DNA of 64,000 nucleotides from Corythucha ciliata (GCA_038030265.1 CM075942.1:46528751-46592750), one strand, 5' to 3'; positions 35,916-47,344 are shown, numbered from the stretch's first letter. A program made the numbers and translations. Notes: generated by a model not told the origin, from the sequence alone.

Positions 35916-38125
35916 CTATATACCACTACTAGATACAAATTTGGGGTCTTCAACGACAAAAGAAGCTCTCGTATATTTACTGGATTCCTGGGGAGAGAAT
36001 TTTTTGTGTTTCTGTTTAGCGATAGACTCGGCTACGCCGTACGCAATAACTCCAACGAGACCGACAACGACCAGTATGGCGATTTGCATGTGAAGGCCGA
36101 AGTAGGAGCTGTAAAAAAAGGAGACCGCGGAACCAAAGCTCTGAAAGAAGAAGAAGAAGAAGAAGAATAAAACAAAGTTGGACCATTTTTGTTTGAATTA
36201 ATGGAGTGGTGAATTACTAGGCAGAAGTAAAATATGGAGAAAGCCGCTGAGGCGTTGTCATCGTAGACAGTTCCAAGGGTTGCGTAGATAACGTTGGAGA
36301 CGAAGCTGAGTCCAAAACCTATTGTACCACTGCACGCTACTGCCAGGGGGCCGCTGGGTTTTATTTGCTTGTTAGACGATAATTTATTTTTATTTGCTAT
36401 TCGACCCTAAAACTCACTTGCTCTTTAAGTAGGCTGAGTCATGTGTGTCACCAAAACTGGACGAATTGGGAAGATTCAGATAAATAAGTACGTATGTGAC
36501 TAGTTGAATCAAAAATCCCAAGGATGCGACCCAAATGCGACCCCATTTTTCTACTCGGTTCCCTAGAATGCTCATCAGCAGTGATCCTGTGAAAAAATTA
36601 TTTGACTTAAATTTTGCGCCCCCTTCACTTCTAAATTATTGGAGGAAAGAGTTTCAATCGATTATTACCGATGATCTCTCCGGCTCCCAAAATACACCCC
36701 GAAAGGCCGACCAGACTTTTGGCGCTGTCGCCCAGGCTTAGGGTGGCCCCGATGCTCGGCGATAAGACAGCGGTTGAAAATGACACAAAAAGTCCTTCAA
36801 ATTTGGTTGGAAATCTGATTAAAAACATGTGACGGTCACCCCCCCCCTCTCCAGCATATCGAAAGTACTAGAATACCGAAATATAAGAAAAGTGGTAGAG
36901 TCAGTTGCATTTCGGGTCGTTTCAAAACTTTCAAAGCATTCTTCATGGCTCGCAATGGACCCACTCTGACTCTGATTATTGCTCCTCCTTCAGACGTTCT
37001 GGGCGCCCTTAGCGTGCACAGAAGAAGAACTCCAGCCGTTGCTATGCCTATCATGACGTACATGAATTGATTTCTTGTTCTGGCGTCTATTCGAGTGACG
37101 CCTTCAAAGGCAAAGTACACGTAGATGTTGCCGAAAAGCATTCTACACAGATTAAAGAGTGAATTTTAGACGAATAATGACAAAATGTTAAGACAAAAAG
37201 GTTTTCCTACGCTGCTTGATAAATACTCCAGAATATTCCCGAATTCCTAGTGATTGTATTCTCGTCCGAGTTCATAGTCAAATATGTTCCTTCACCGGTC
37301 CACATCAACGAAGCACCGAACCCCATAAGGGCGGACGTTAAATAAATAACTGGCACTGAATTTGACAGAAATGACGCGATGTAGGCCCTGTAATAGCCAA
37401 CAAAATAGAACGGTTCGTCAATGGCCTGCCTCCTCCCTTTCCCATCCCTTTGATGCAACGTACAAGTAAGTCAGACCGGCAACGACCATTGCAGCTCGTG
37501 GACCGATGACATCGATAATGGGAGGACAAAACCAATTTCCAATTGCGAAAACGATGTAGAGAATGCATAGGGATGTGTACGCGTTGACCGAAAATGAAGG
37601 GTCGTCGTATTTAGCCGAATCCAATATCGTTTTCTAAAACAAAAATTTTAAAAAATATAGGTACAAATAATTATAGTGAGATCATTCAGTTCATGAATCA
37701 AGGATATCTCGCCATCTTAATGGAATAAATTATTTGTCAGAACCTGGGAGGGGGCGAGTTTATCCCTCCAGGTAAGGTAGGTCAATCTAAAAAAAAAAAA
37801 TCAAGGACGAACTCATTTTGATCCTGCAATCCTGCAAAGAGTGTTTCAAAGGAGAAGTCTTGCTCGAAAAGCAAGTAAAATTTGTGAGATGGTTTGGCGG
37901 GAGGGGGGAACGTGTCAAAAACCAAATTATTTGCAATGGAAAAAAATTTTTTTCAAGCCTAAAGGGCTTGAGCCAATCTTCGAATTCAAAATGTAACAGA
38001 GTTTCTTATTCAATTATCAATAGGTCACCTGCCTCGGTATTTCCTAGTGTGTCAAATGCGGTGAAGACGAGAAAAAAACCAACACCGACGTGTAAAACGT
38101 TACCGAATCTACCGTCGCAGGCCAT
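35916..38125 (-). CDS. MFSD11: MFSD11/UNC93-like major facilitator protein, complete
   Basis: A polytopic membrane protein of the UNC93-like branch of the major facilitator superfamily; the transported substrate is unknown. Eight exons (- strand): 38,125-38,033; 37,633-37,464; 37,387-37,211; 37,142-36,877; 36,794-36,669; 36,586-36,418; 36,353-36,218; 36,140-35,916. They join to 453 codons plus stop, close to the roughly 450 residues usual for MFSD11. Matching segments in order: VGFFLVFTAFDTLGN (TM1), DVIGPRAAMVVAGLTYL, TYLTMNSDENTITRNSGIF, LFGNIYVYFAF, LVGLSGCILGAGEIIGGSLL, DSAYLKSK, and AFSIFYFCLSFGSAVSFFYS near the C terminus. Joining exon 1 to exon 2 in frame needs a GC donor (38,032-38,031); the other introns are GT-AG. 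The start codon was chosen as the only ATG before TM1 in frame. Intron 7 ends in a (TTC)n pyrimidine tract. Confidence 0.95.
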
Positions 38126-38683
38126 TATATTTATTGATTTTTCACGCACTCGATGTATCAGAAAAAGACAAAAACTCGCGGACCGTTCGGAAAGAAGTAA
38201 AGTTCGCTTTAGTCTTGATGAGCGTACGTTAAAAAACTGAACGGCCTTGTTTTCAAGTTCTCGTTCAAAAGGCTAGTTTATCTCCCCTCTTGCTTCCCCC
38301 AGCACAATATCCCCCTCAACCCTTAACGATATCATTACTAGTGGGAAAGGGGAATGAGTCCATTAAGGTAAAATAACAAACACATTTAACTATGCGAGAG
38401 TTCTGCTGAATTGTTATAGTACAGTAATTAGAATTTGCCCCTGCCTGAATTTCGGACCCGTGAATTTCTGGGTGTGTGCCTTTTCAAGAGGCTCCGTCTG
38501 TTACAAGTTCACAGAAAAACACACAAAAAATCCGTTGGACTGCTACAGGGACCATCAGTCAGTTTCAGAGGTGAAATTGGAAACACACTAAGTTCGAAAT
38601 AGTCACTACTCTACCCAACGGATCAATGTTCTTGACCATGACAGTCAGCAGGCAGTTCTGCCTGTCATAAATTGTTAGATTTA
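38126..38683. other. Upstream flank of the MFSD11-like gene
   Basis: Presumably 5' UTR and promoter of the - strand gene; no TATA box or other element can be named with confidence. Confidence 0.35.
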
Positions 38684-38820
38684 GGCCCAAATTCATAGTC
38701 GTCCCTTGAGGGAAATATTTCCTCGACTCGATTTAAAACAGATGTTTCACAAATTAGAATGACTGATTTGAAGTCCCTCAAGGGAATACTTTCCTCAAGG
38801 GACGACTATTAATTTGGGCC
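38684..38820. mobile_element. Harbinger-type MITE (ggcccaaattcatagtcg ends)
   Basis: The left end ggcccaaattcatagtcg and following cccttgaggg pair with the right end through cctcaagggacgactatt and aatttgggcc. TTA flanks both sides (38,681-38,683 and 38,821-38,823). It is 137 bp long and non-coding. Confidence 0.88.
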
Positions 38821-38839
38821 TTAGTCAGAACAAAGAGTG

Positions 38840-39112
38840 AATTTCACGGGTTTATCTATTTAAAAAGTCAGTTTTGGGGGTTTTGGTAATCAAAATTAAA
38901 GTGTGTGTGGCTTTTGGACACCTTGGAAGTTGGCGGTCCCTCTGTTGTGTTATGGCCTGGAACCGGCTGTTGGGCTATTTCTTGGTTTAGGCATGGTCTG
39001 AGGACTCGAACACGATATTTGGAGGAAGAGGAGTGTGTAAGAGCTGAAATGCTCACGATCAAATTCTTTCTCGCCCCCTCCCCACAATGTCTTCTGACTT
39101 CCGCCACCACTG
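38840..39112. mobile_element. Solo right end of a hAT-type element
   Basis: The edge gacttccgccaccactg at about 39,096-39,112 matches the right end of the element at 25,549-29,586, and the adjacent open frame resembles the one at 29,411-29,602. No left partner was found, so the element is truncated. Confidence 0.5.
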
Positions 39113-40209
39113 GAAAAGAAGTCATATAATATAGTAATTCATGAACGACAATAGCAAGTCACATTCTCTTCCTTCTTTCCTTCCCCACCCGCCAAAATAG
39201 TTATCTATAATTTCTGATTTTCAACAAAAATATGTGAAACAAAAGTATAGTAAAAGGCCTAAAACTGACAATGTAACGGCTCCAGGGTTTTTTTTGGCCA
39301 CTTGCGTGTGCATTGGCAGCAACTCTCTTCAATCGTGTTTGATCTCCCCCTGAAAATTTCAAAAAAATTACTCTCCGGGTGAGGAGGGGAGGCTCTTATA
39401 ATTAAAAAAAAAAAACTTGAACGCTACGCTTGAAAGTTGAAACTCTCTAGGTAAGAACTACACGGTTGGTCTGAATCGTCTTTAAGTCGTCGGATCTATT
39501 TCCTCTTAACTACGAAGTATTTCCACCATTCACTTTGTTAGTGAATGGAAGGAAGGAAGGGGAGGGGAAGTAATAAGGAAGACCTTTGTTCGTTTGCAAT
39601 AATAATAGTACATGGAACTACAGGTCAATAATTCAAACTTGACCTCCTGAACTTGACTTTTAAATTATTTATTTTCACTTCCAATAATTATGAGTTTTTT
39701 TTATTTTCTCTTCTCCCAGGGAATATATTTCTAGCCCGCACGACTTGAGTGTCATTCTGGTCGTAACTGATCCTTTCTACATTGCCTTGTTTACAATCAG
39801 ATTGTTAGCCAGCCTGCGGAGCGTTGATCATCAGCCCAAGGCCACGCGAGCATGTTTACCTTCTAAATTCAGCTCTGTTCCCATTATATTTGCCTCATTT
39901 TCACTTATAGAACGTTCAAATTGGTTCTTTTGTGACTTCGTAATTAACCTACCCTCTCTTTCGTGCTCTGGCCGTAAACCTGCTACAGGGACTTAACGAT
40001 AAGTTCCGATTGGAAATTAAAAGTATTTTTGATAAAAAATGACATTCTATTCCTGCACGAGGGCTGAATTGCGAGAATTTGAGTCAAGAGTGTTGATGGG
40101 GAGCTTAGCGGCTAAATTAGCCGTTTGTGTACTGAATTTGTAGGAGGCGGGGCAAATACCGTCCTGGGAAGTGCCTGAATAGGTACCTTTCACTGTCACC
40201 ACTGTATAC
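39113..40209. other. Non-coding, no recognised feature
   Basis: The 83-residue open frame at 39,745-39,996 has no recognisable motif and no supporting context. Confidence 0.45.
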
Positions 40210-40997
40210 CCAGTGGCGGGTTTTGGGGGTTCAACCTACCCCCCCCCCCCTAAGAAATTTGCGTCTACTCTGTGGACTGTGGACTACTGTGCGTCTACTG
40301 TGGACTGTTAAAGGGGGAGATGCAGGGACGATTCCTCGACCCTTCTCCAATCATCCCTCGTCGACAATGCAGTCATAGTGTAGTGTAGCGACGTAAGGGT
40401 AAGGTTGGCGTTCCGTCCCGGGCCACCAACAAAAAGTTGAGCGCTAATATTCGCGAAATAGTGAAATAGCAAAAAAGCGTTGATTAATAAACAAAAAATA
40501 CTTCACTAATACTTGCGGTCATAATTAGGAACAAGCGCTAATTCGCAGCTACAAAATTGAGAAAAAGCAGCGATCAATTGCTCAGCAGGCTCAAATAATA
40601 TTGAAAAAACGCTCATTCGCGGTTTCTCGTGGCAACATCGGGACGAAAATTGAGAAAGTGCGCTGATTCACATGGATAGACTGAAAAAAATCGCTGGCTC
40701 ACGGCTAAAATTAAGAAACCCGCTTATTCCTGCCTAAAATTGAATGAAACGTTCATTAGTAGATAAATGAAGAAAAAGCATTTAAACTCGTAGTTAAAGT
40801 TGGCAAAAAAACGCTCATTAGTAGTTAAAACGAAGAAAGACGCAGATTCGCGAATCTATGTGAGAATATCCGTTAATTCGGAACAAAAATTGACGAATGT
40901 TCGGTAATTCGCGGCTAAAATGAAAAATCCGCCAAAAAAATTAAACAAATAATTCGGGGCTGAAATTGAGAAAAATGCTAATTCACGGATACATTTA

Positions 40998-41244
40998 TGG
41001 TGAATTTCACCACTGAGAGTTAAGGTTTGAGTAACGTTAACTCAGAATTAAAGAAAAAAATTCGTCACAATCCATGTAAACAATGTTATAGCGATTTCCA
41101 TTCAACACACTACACAAGTGTAGTGCAGCATCCTCTCCATAAACATATATGTTTCATTTCGGAGAGGACGGGTGGGAAAACTTACACGACACTAGTGTAT
41201 TGCATTGAATGGGAAACGCCATTAGAGTTTGGTGAAATTCATCA
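40998..41244. mobile_element. Harbinger-type MITE, itself interrupted
   Basis: Ends are tggtgaatttcaccact and the complementary ggtgaaattcatca, with TTA at 40,995-40,997 and 41,245-41,247. It shares gagttaaggtttgag with the 59-60 kb element. A second MITE (41,089-41,221) has inserted into it. Confidence 0.88.
41089..41221. mobile_element. MITE nested within MITE
   Basis: tagcgatttccattcaa on the left is mirrored by ttgaatgggaaacgcca on the right, with TTA at 41,086-41,088 and 41,222-41,224. Same family as 58,480-58,601. The acgggtgg core survives only on the right half. Confidence 0.88.
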
Positions 41245-42552
41245 TTAATGAAATAATTTTAATTAGGGCTAAAACTGACAATGAGACAAACCGCTAATTC
41301 CTGCCTAAAATTGAGACAAAGAGCTGATTCGCTGCTAAAATTGGGAAAATGCATTAAGTAGCAGATAAAGTTGACAAAAAGCGCTCAATCACCGCTGTAA
41401 AATAGAGAAAACGCTAATTCGCGAATGTTGAGAATATCCGGTAATTCGTGGCTAAAATAGAGAACAAGTGCGGATACATAATTCGTCGGTCCCACTGCAA
41501 CAGCGGCTAACTCACATTTTGAAATCCGCTAATCCTAAAATAAAATTCAGGAAATGCGTAATCGTGGCTCATTCGCAATTGAAATGGAGAAAAATTCATT
41601 ATTAGTTATCTCTCGGATTATTTGAGAAATTCAGCTGAATTTGCCAAAATCGAGGAAGCGTGGTAATGAGCCACTTGCACAAAATAAAAAAGGTTTGGCG
41701 CATTTTTTTTTTCAATATCAACGAAAATTTAAATTGATATGAATTTTCAAAGTAGGGAATTTTATGGGCCAGCTAAAAACACCCCGCGCCATGTTGATTT
41801 CATATCCGAGTGTGATGACGTCACTTAGTTCGTTCGAACCATATTCGACAAATGACATTAACACAGTGAATATTGCTTCATTATTCAATTTCATTGCGAT
41901 TTTTCGAGAAAGAAAATAATAAAAATTTGAATAAATATTAAAATATTAAAAAATATTATAAATCATAAAAATATTCGAATACACATTTTAACGAGCCTCA
42001 CTTGCTCTCGCGTAACACGAGGCTGCCTGTTTTAGCGGCGAAAGATTCCCAAAAATATAATGAACAATGAAATAAAAAATAACTCCACATCTTTGAGTTT
42101 CCAGCAGATCGTTTACGATATCTTTCCTTTTCAACTTCTCCAGAACAGATGAAGTTCTTGTCTTCTTGTTGCCTAAAAAGTAAGGAAATAATTTTTACGC
42201 TCTGTTCTTCGCAAACGCTTCCAAATTTACAAGAGTAAGAGTATAGGTGTGTTCCACTGTTTTGTACTTCCATGTTTCCTACAGGGATGGAAGTACGGTG
42301 ATCGTGAAAAAAATCGAGACCAAGCTGACTTATCAGTATTCATGTACAACCTCAGAAAAGTCGAAAAAGTGGTTTTCGGCATGCCGTCGGTCTGTCGGTC
42401 TTTAGTGAAGGAAAAGTGCAGCATTGACAGATGTTTTCATTTATTATTTTCAGAAATTTCAATGAAATGCTGTTCGTGCTACACTTTTCCTGGAGAAAAA
42501 GGCGTGAAAATGCAGCTAAAACTGATTCGAGGATACATTTGACAAAACCTGA

Positions 42553-42751
42553 TAATTCCGCAAAGCGCGCATTGTTCGCGAGAGTTTAGAAACGTTCAGA
42601 AACAATGCTCTCGAACAAGGTTTGCAAATATTGTTAAATCATGATTTACAAACTATGCGAGGTGCGCGTTGGTGTTCCCACTGCACACGCACATCATGTT
42701 CGGAAACGTTTGCAAACCCTGTTCGTGAACAATGCGCGTTCGATGGAATCG
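42553..42751. mobile_element. Palindromic element (gcgcgcattgttcgcgag ends)
   Basis: attccgcaaagcgcgcattg on the left pairs with caatgcgcgttcgatggaat on the right, with inner gaacaa/gtttgcaaa words also inverted. No clear target duplication. Confidence 0.55.
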
Positions 42752-42857
42752 TGACTTGAGGAAAACATTGAAGTGCATCACAAAAAGTCAAAGTAATACA
42801 AAGATGTGTTGGTTTGGGGGAGGGGGTATTGATGGGCAAAATGGCTGGAACATTGTT

Positions 42858-42867
42858 CTATAAAAAG
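42858..42867 (+). promoter_or_regulatory. TATA-like box upstream of MAP10-like gene
   Basis: ctataaaaag lies about 185 bp before the start codon and inside the terminal part of the hAT-type element. Position and sequence allow a TATA role, but no transcript start can be read from the sequence. Confidence 0.2.
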
Positions 42868-43048
42868 AGAGTTCAGCATATTTACGGAGGATCCTCTCCC
42901 AAAATAAAATCCTAGATCTGCCACTGCCTGTATACAATTTTAGTTGAAAACGATTCTCATATGTTCAAAATAGTTCCCAAAAACCTTTATTCCAAATATT
43001 CACACGCGATTAAAATTGAACATTCATATTAGCATTAGCACCATCAAA

Positions 43049-44095
43049 ATGTCCGAACGACTGTTTCTACTCGAAGTGTACGTTGACAATTTAAAAATTG
43101 ACAACTGTCGAAACCTAGGCGTCAAATTCAAGCAGGCCTGCGTCAAATTCAAATTTCTCAACTACCCCTTCCTGGAACTTCTCGAAGATGAACAATGTCG
43201 CGAAGTGACTCCCGATGATCAGTGCAACATGCAGTTCTCGTCTGGCAAGTCGTGCCTGTTCGCGCTTCGCACCGCGGGAGCCGAACAACGTCCCAGTTTG
43301 GATTTGGATCTGTCCGTGTATATATTGGCCGAAAATGGGAGTTTAAAACTTGTGGGTACGACGAGTGTTGGCCTCGCGGGCAGTTTCACTAATTTGGTTA
43401 ATATGACGAGGAATAACGAGGTATATACTTCACCTTTGACGAAGACTCTGAGGAATAATTACAAATTAAAAAGTGGTCAAAAAGAGGTTGGAGGCGTCAC
43501 TGTGTTTGCGAGGTTGTCCTGTTTCGGCCGAATAATAATAACTCAATTTCAAATGTCTGGCCAGGAGAATAAGTCATTTCTATTCAAAGCTGTTTCTGAT
43601 ACACAGTGTAAACTGTTTGAAGCTGGCGATATTCCAATGGCGTCGTCGTCGACTCGAAACTTGCAGGAAGACAGCGGTTTGACCACGGCTAAGGGTACAA
43701 AGTCGACCTATTCACAAAAAACACGGATGGCGGACATGGGAGAGTTCGGACCTTGTGCAGGCATGATCAGTGGAGGGATGCCACCGATGGGAATGTATCC
43801 TGGCGCTTGGCCTTGCCCTGCACCTCCTTCCATGCCGCAAATGTTCCCCCAGGGACCGTATGGAATGCAGGGGGGAATGGGACCGTCTCCGTCTATGGCT
43901 GCCACGCCACAGTCCATCTCTGACTCACTCAATTACCGAATGATTCATGTGGACGTCAATGGTCATCAGATGCAAGTTAAGGTACTGAGGAAACAAGGGA
44001 AGAAGCCGAGTGAAAATGGTGCGCAGCGCATTCCTACGTGCAATTTGCGGGCTACTGAGTCATACTCTAGTTGTTCGTCTGTTTTTTCAACATAA
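43049..44095 (+). CDS. MAP10-like protein (MAP10 N-terminal domain), single exon
   Basis: MAP10 family proteins bind and stabilise microtubules, notably at the central spindle and midbody in vertebrates. The 348-residue frame opens with SERLFLLEVYVDNL, followed at about residue 65 by SSGKSCLFALR and near residue 105 by LKLVGTTSVGLAG, the motif order of the MAP10 N-terminal (DUF4497-type, C2-like) domain. The middle ends with LSCFGRIIITQFQM. The C-terminal third is low complexity, rich in Met, Pro and Gly, and then closes with SLNYRMIHVDVNGHQMQVKV. The vertebrate protein is much longer, so a C-terminal microtubule-binding region appears absent. I chose the second in-frame ATG (43,049), because residues before it look non-coding and catcaaaatg is a fair start context. 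AATAAA at 44,313-44,318 is the likely poly(A) signal. Intronless, as in vertebrates. Confidence 0.65.
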   Translation: MSERLFLLEVYVDNLKIDNCRNLGVKFKQACVKFKFLNYPFLELLEDEQCREVTPDDQCNMQFSSGKSCLFALRTAGAEQRPSLDLDLSVYILAENGSLKLVGTTSVGLAGSFTNLVNMTRNNEVYTSPLTKTLRNNYKLKSGQKEVGGVTVFARLSCFGRIIITQFQMSGQENKSFLFKAVSDTQCKLFEAGDIPMASSSTRNLQEDSGLTTAKGTKSTYSQKTRMADMGEFGPCAGMISGGMPPMGMYPGAWPCPAPPSMPQMFPQGPYGMQGGMGPSPSMAATPQSISDSLNYRMIHVDVNGHQMQVKVLRKQGKKPSENGAQRIPTCNLRATESYSSCSSVFST

Positions 44096-44312
44096 TACAC
44101 TTTTCTTTTAAGCCGTTCAATTTTAATTCCCCCCTCCTTTGTTTCTTGTCTTTGCAACAAAGAAACGTAAATTTAATTCGTGTTCGGTTACAAATGAACG
44201 TGTTGACGTTGAGCAGTTAACGTTGTATCCACAGAAGCCAAAGGCGTAAAAAAGGAGCGACCAAGCGGAAGCGAATCACCCCCCCCCCCCACCAAGCCTC
44301 TTAAAAACAACT

Positions 44313-44318
44313 AATAAA
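44313..44318 (+). terminator. Poly(A) signal of MAP10-like gene
   Basis: AATAAA 218 nt after the stop codon, followed by T-rich sequence. Confidence 0.5.
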
Positions 44319-46107
44319 ATAACCCAAAGTGTCCTAATCTATTCATTTCCTACACCCGCTTTTTCCCCATTTTTTTTCTTATTTTTTATTTTTATTCAAT
44401 CCCCCCCTGGCGTCTAAATTTAGACTTCCAACCCAAAAGACGGGCGTTTGGCCAAATCTCTCCGCAATAATCTCAGACAAAGAGGAGGAAAAAAAAAAAA
44501 AAAAAAAGCTGAAGGGTGTGCTGACTGAACGTTGTGGGTTACAGTTAGGGCGGGGGTGGTGGAGAGGGTGCGAAGAGTGGCGGGAGTTTTTTTGATGCGA
44601 GCTAAACGCACGGATCCACGCTCATGACACGGCCGGGGGGCCATTGTGCTTTTGGGACCCGGATGAAAACGTGAAATATTTAAAATACAATGAAATTGCG
44701 ATTAAATTGAAAATTGCGAGACTGAAAACACTAATTTTTACGATTTTGTTTTTCTGAAAAGAAGCGGGAATAGCGAAAAAAATGGTTGTGCACTAATTTT
44801 AAATGTTATACCGCAGAAAAGGATATGTCAACATACGGCTCATCATACGTAAGTAATATTACTTTCTGGTAATTTAACTATGTGTTAATTAACTCGAAAT
44901 TAAGCCCCTAATGGCTTGACACCAGTCAATTGTATAAAAATAGGCTTAGTTAGTCCCGCTCTATGTAAAAGGCAGGAAGCTCCATTGCCATCGCGTTCCA
45001 CTTTTTCCTCCTCGAATAAATAAAGGGAGTAAACGCGCCTTTTAATTCGCCATTTTGACGACCCATTGGGCTGATCTGATGCCCCTTCCCTTGCTACCCT
45101 ACGCTGTTTATTTTAACATTGACCTTTTCAAAACTATGTAAACATTTAGACTAGGGCGGAGAAAAATCTCTACACTATACAGTGGGTTTATTTATGATTT
45201 TCCAGCTATTCTGAAGTCATGGTGTCTGTATCCCCTCACCCTCTACCCCATGACGATCATACTTGTGAAAATGCATTTTTTGGCTTCCCAACTGATTGCT
45301 AGGAAAGTTTGATTAGCAGGGATAAATTAAATTTCCTTCACTTCCAGATGGAGAGGGAGGGAAGGGTGCATGAGAATAGGTGGAAACTGGCCCACGCTGA
45401 AAACGAATGCCAGCCTGTAATCGGTTCCAGGGCCAAAACTTAGTAATTCAAGTGTCCCACATTTTTCAGAGTTCAGCCACACACGGAACCAAAGGCGGGC
45501 TGTGCTCGCTCAAAAAAGCGAACTTCGCGGGATTGGCTCCCGTAAAAGAAAAAATAAAATTTGTGGGGTTGACCTATTCAAAAAAGACAATTCACGATTT
45601 TCGGTCCTTCAAAATTGCAGTTCGGTGGGGTTGGCCTCTTTTGAAGTCCAAAGTGTCACGGATTTGTCCCCCCTAGAATCAAATTTCACGGCATTGACTG
45701 ATTCCAGAACTAATTTACCTTGGTTGAAGAGGTTTTTCATGATAAATGAGTAAATTGATGTAGAGTAAATTGATATCTTTCCGGACGACGCTGGGTGGGC
45801 ACAGCTCAACACGATTCGAGCATCGAGAAAAAATGGGCTCCCCCTTTGAATTTCTAGTCCAGAACGCTGCCAATGAGGTGTAATGTCCAAGAAAATAGAA
45901 AATTCCGACTTGTGCATAAACATGCACATGCGAATGTGCATAAACATGCACATGCGAATGTGCATTTGTGCATAAGCACTAATTAAACTTGAAATAGTAT
46001 ATTTCATATCAAGAGCAGAAAGTGAGAAATATCGAGCGAGCGTTGTTTGACGAGGGAGGCAATTACGCGAGCAACGATATGCTCTAAAAGGACGCGTATA
46101 AGGTGGC
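44319..46107. other. Non-coding with repeat fragments
   Basis: Fragments of the aattcgcggg-type repeat occupy about 45,430-45,720. At 45,918-45,965 a 24-bp unit (aaacatgcacatgcgaatgt plus gcat) occurs twice, producing a repetitive false frame. An A run lies at about 44,489-44,508. Confidence 0.5.
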
Positions 46108-46330
46108 ACCAACGATATATAAACCTGGATTGCTCACAGCGGACTGGAGGGGGCAGGTCTTTCCCTAATAAACAATCACCCTGTCCCTCTCCTTGGGTAG
46201 TTATATGGAAACACAACTCTCTTCCGGTATTTACTTTGAAACTCCACCCCTCTCATCCACTTTAAGCTCCACTTGGAGCTTATTTGATGGCAGACTTTAT
46301 CAGCAGTGATGAGCAATCCAGTTCTTCAAA
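46108..46330. repeat. Left arm of a long inverted repeat
   Basis: Words gatatataaacctggattgct, ggactggaggggg, ctctcatccactt and tttatcagcagtgatgagca reappear inverted at 47,345-47,525 and, past the hAT insertion, at 50,044-50,080. The enclosed kilobase holds the palindrome 46,330-46,560 and unassigned sequence. Confidence 0.75.
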
Positions 46331-46560
46331 GCCCTGTTCACAAGCTCTATGTTTGTGTTGTGTGGTGTCTACGCAACCTATCAAAATGCTTCATTTTTCG
46401 AGGGAATACATTTGTTTGGTTGCATAGACTCCACACAAGCTCTGTGCTATGCGTATGTGGAGACTTTGCAACCAATCAGATTTGTTCCTTCGAAAAATGA
46501 AGCATTTTCATAGGTTACGAAGACTCCACAGACGCATAACATAGAGCTTGTGAACGGGGC
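46330..46560. mobile_element. 231-bp palindromic MITE (gccctgttcacaagctct ends)
   Basis: gccctgttcacaagctctatg pairs with catagagcttgtgaacggggc. Further in, aaaatgcttcatttttcga pairs with tcgaaaaatgaagcatttt. The duplicated target is unclear (cttcaaa versus ttaaac). A right-half fragment of the same family is at 51,061-51,110. Confidence 0.75.
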
Positions 46561-47344
46561 TTAAACATTGTTGGTGATGTGCAATCGAGTTTTTTTATAA
46601 ATCGTTGGGTGGCACGTAATATGCTGGTCGCGTGAAACAACTTGAACGTCTGTCAAGCGCTAGGGTATCGAACAGCTGACTGGCGGAATTTTGAAAATAC
46701 GTGAACGCTTTTCTACGAGTTTACCTCCCGTTTAAATTTTAAATTAGCTTTAGCCCATTCCAAAAATTACATACCTTCGTAACTATAACTCACCTTTTTA
46801 AAACTGTAAGCTAAAATCGGTTTTAAAAAAATCGCTCCGTCCGACAGCGTTTAAAAAATAAATCCGTTAATAAAACAAAAAAAAGGTAAATTGCCGCTCA
46901 TCGAGTCGTCACCTTCGAGAGGACATGAAGCAGCGTGCGATATTAGCTCTGTTAGTTTGTATTCCGGAGCTGCACTAGCAGCACTGAAAGCACTAACCTT
47001 TTATAATTTTTTCCGTGTTATTCCACGTGATGACCCGTGAGGTTACAAAATCTCATGCTGCTCCTAACATACGCGTATGATATATTCGTCTTTCTTGAGA
47101 GGTTTTGGGTTCGGAAAGCTGTGCTTTCTTTACTGGTCGTTCGAAAACACTCACTACGTGACTTTTCCCGCGGCTTACGGCAGTATCCCGGCCCGGGAAA
47201 TTTGGTCATACAAGCGGGAAATTCAAATGCCCAAGTCTAAGACATGATTAATTACTCTTTAACTAAGAAGAAGAATTACTCCATGATATGAAAAATAATG
47301 ATTGTGCATAAATTAACACATAAGCCCTAATCAACGATTTGTAA

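Larger units (their letters stand above)
40210..42927. mobile_element. hAT-type element carrying minisatellite, next to MAP10-like gene
   Basis: Ends read cagtggcgg (40,211) and gccactg (to 42,926). The octamer ctgtatac occurs at 40,202-40,209 and 42,928-42,935, each separated from the CAGTGGC terminus by one extra c, a small irregularity. The interior from about 40.4 to 41.6 kb is gctaaaattgagaaaaacgc minisatellite, the inverse of the 14.6 kb unit. Nested inside are a Harbinger-type MITE pair (40,998-41,244) and a palindrome (42,553-42,751). The right end lies about 120 bp before the MAP10-like start codon. Confidence 0.7.

Noticed and set aside
35895..36170. 91-residue + frame ending in a Glu run
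   Set aside because: Complement of the last MFSD11-like exon; the Glu run is the (TTC)n pyrimidine tract of intron 7 read backwards.
45609..46112. 167-residue - strand frame with repeated MHIRMCMF
   Set aside because: The repetition comes from a 24-bp DNA tandem repeat and the rest overlaps decayed repeats; no domain is visible.
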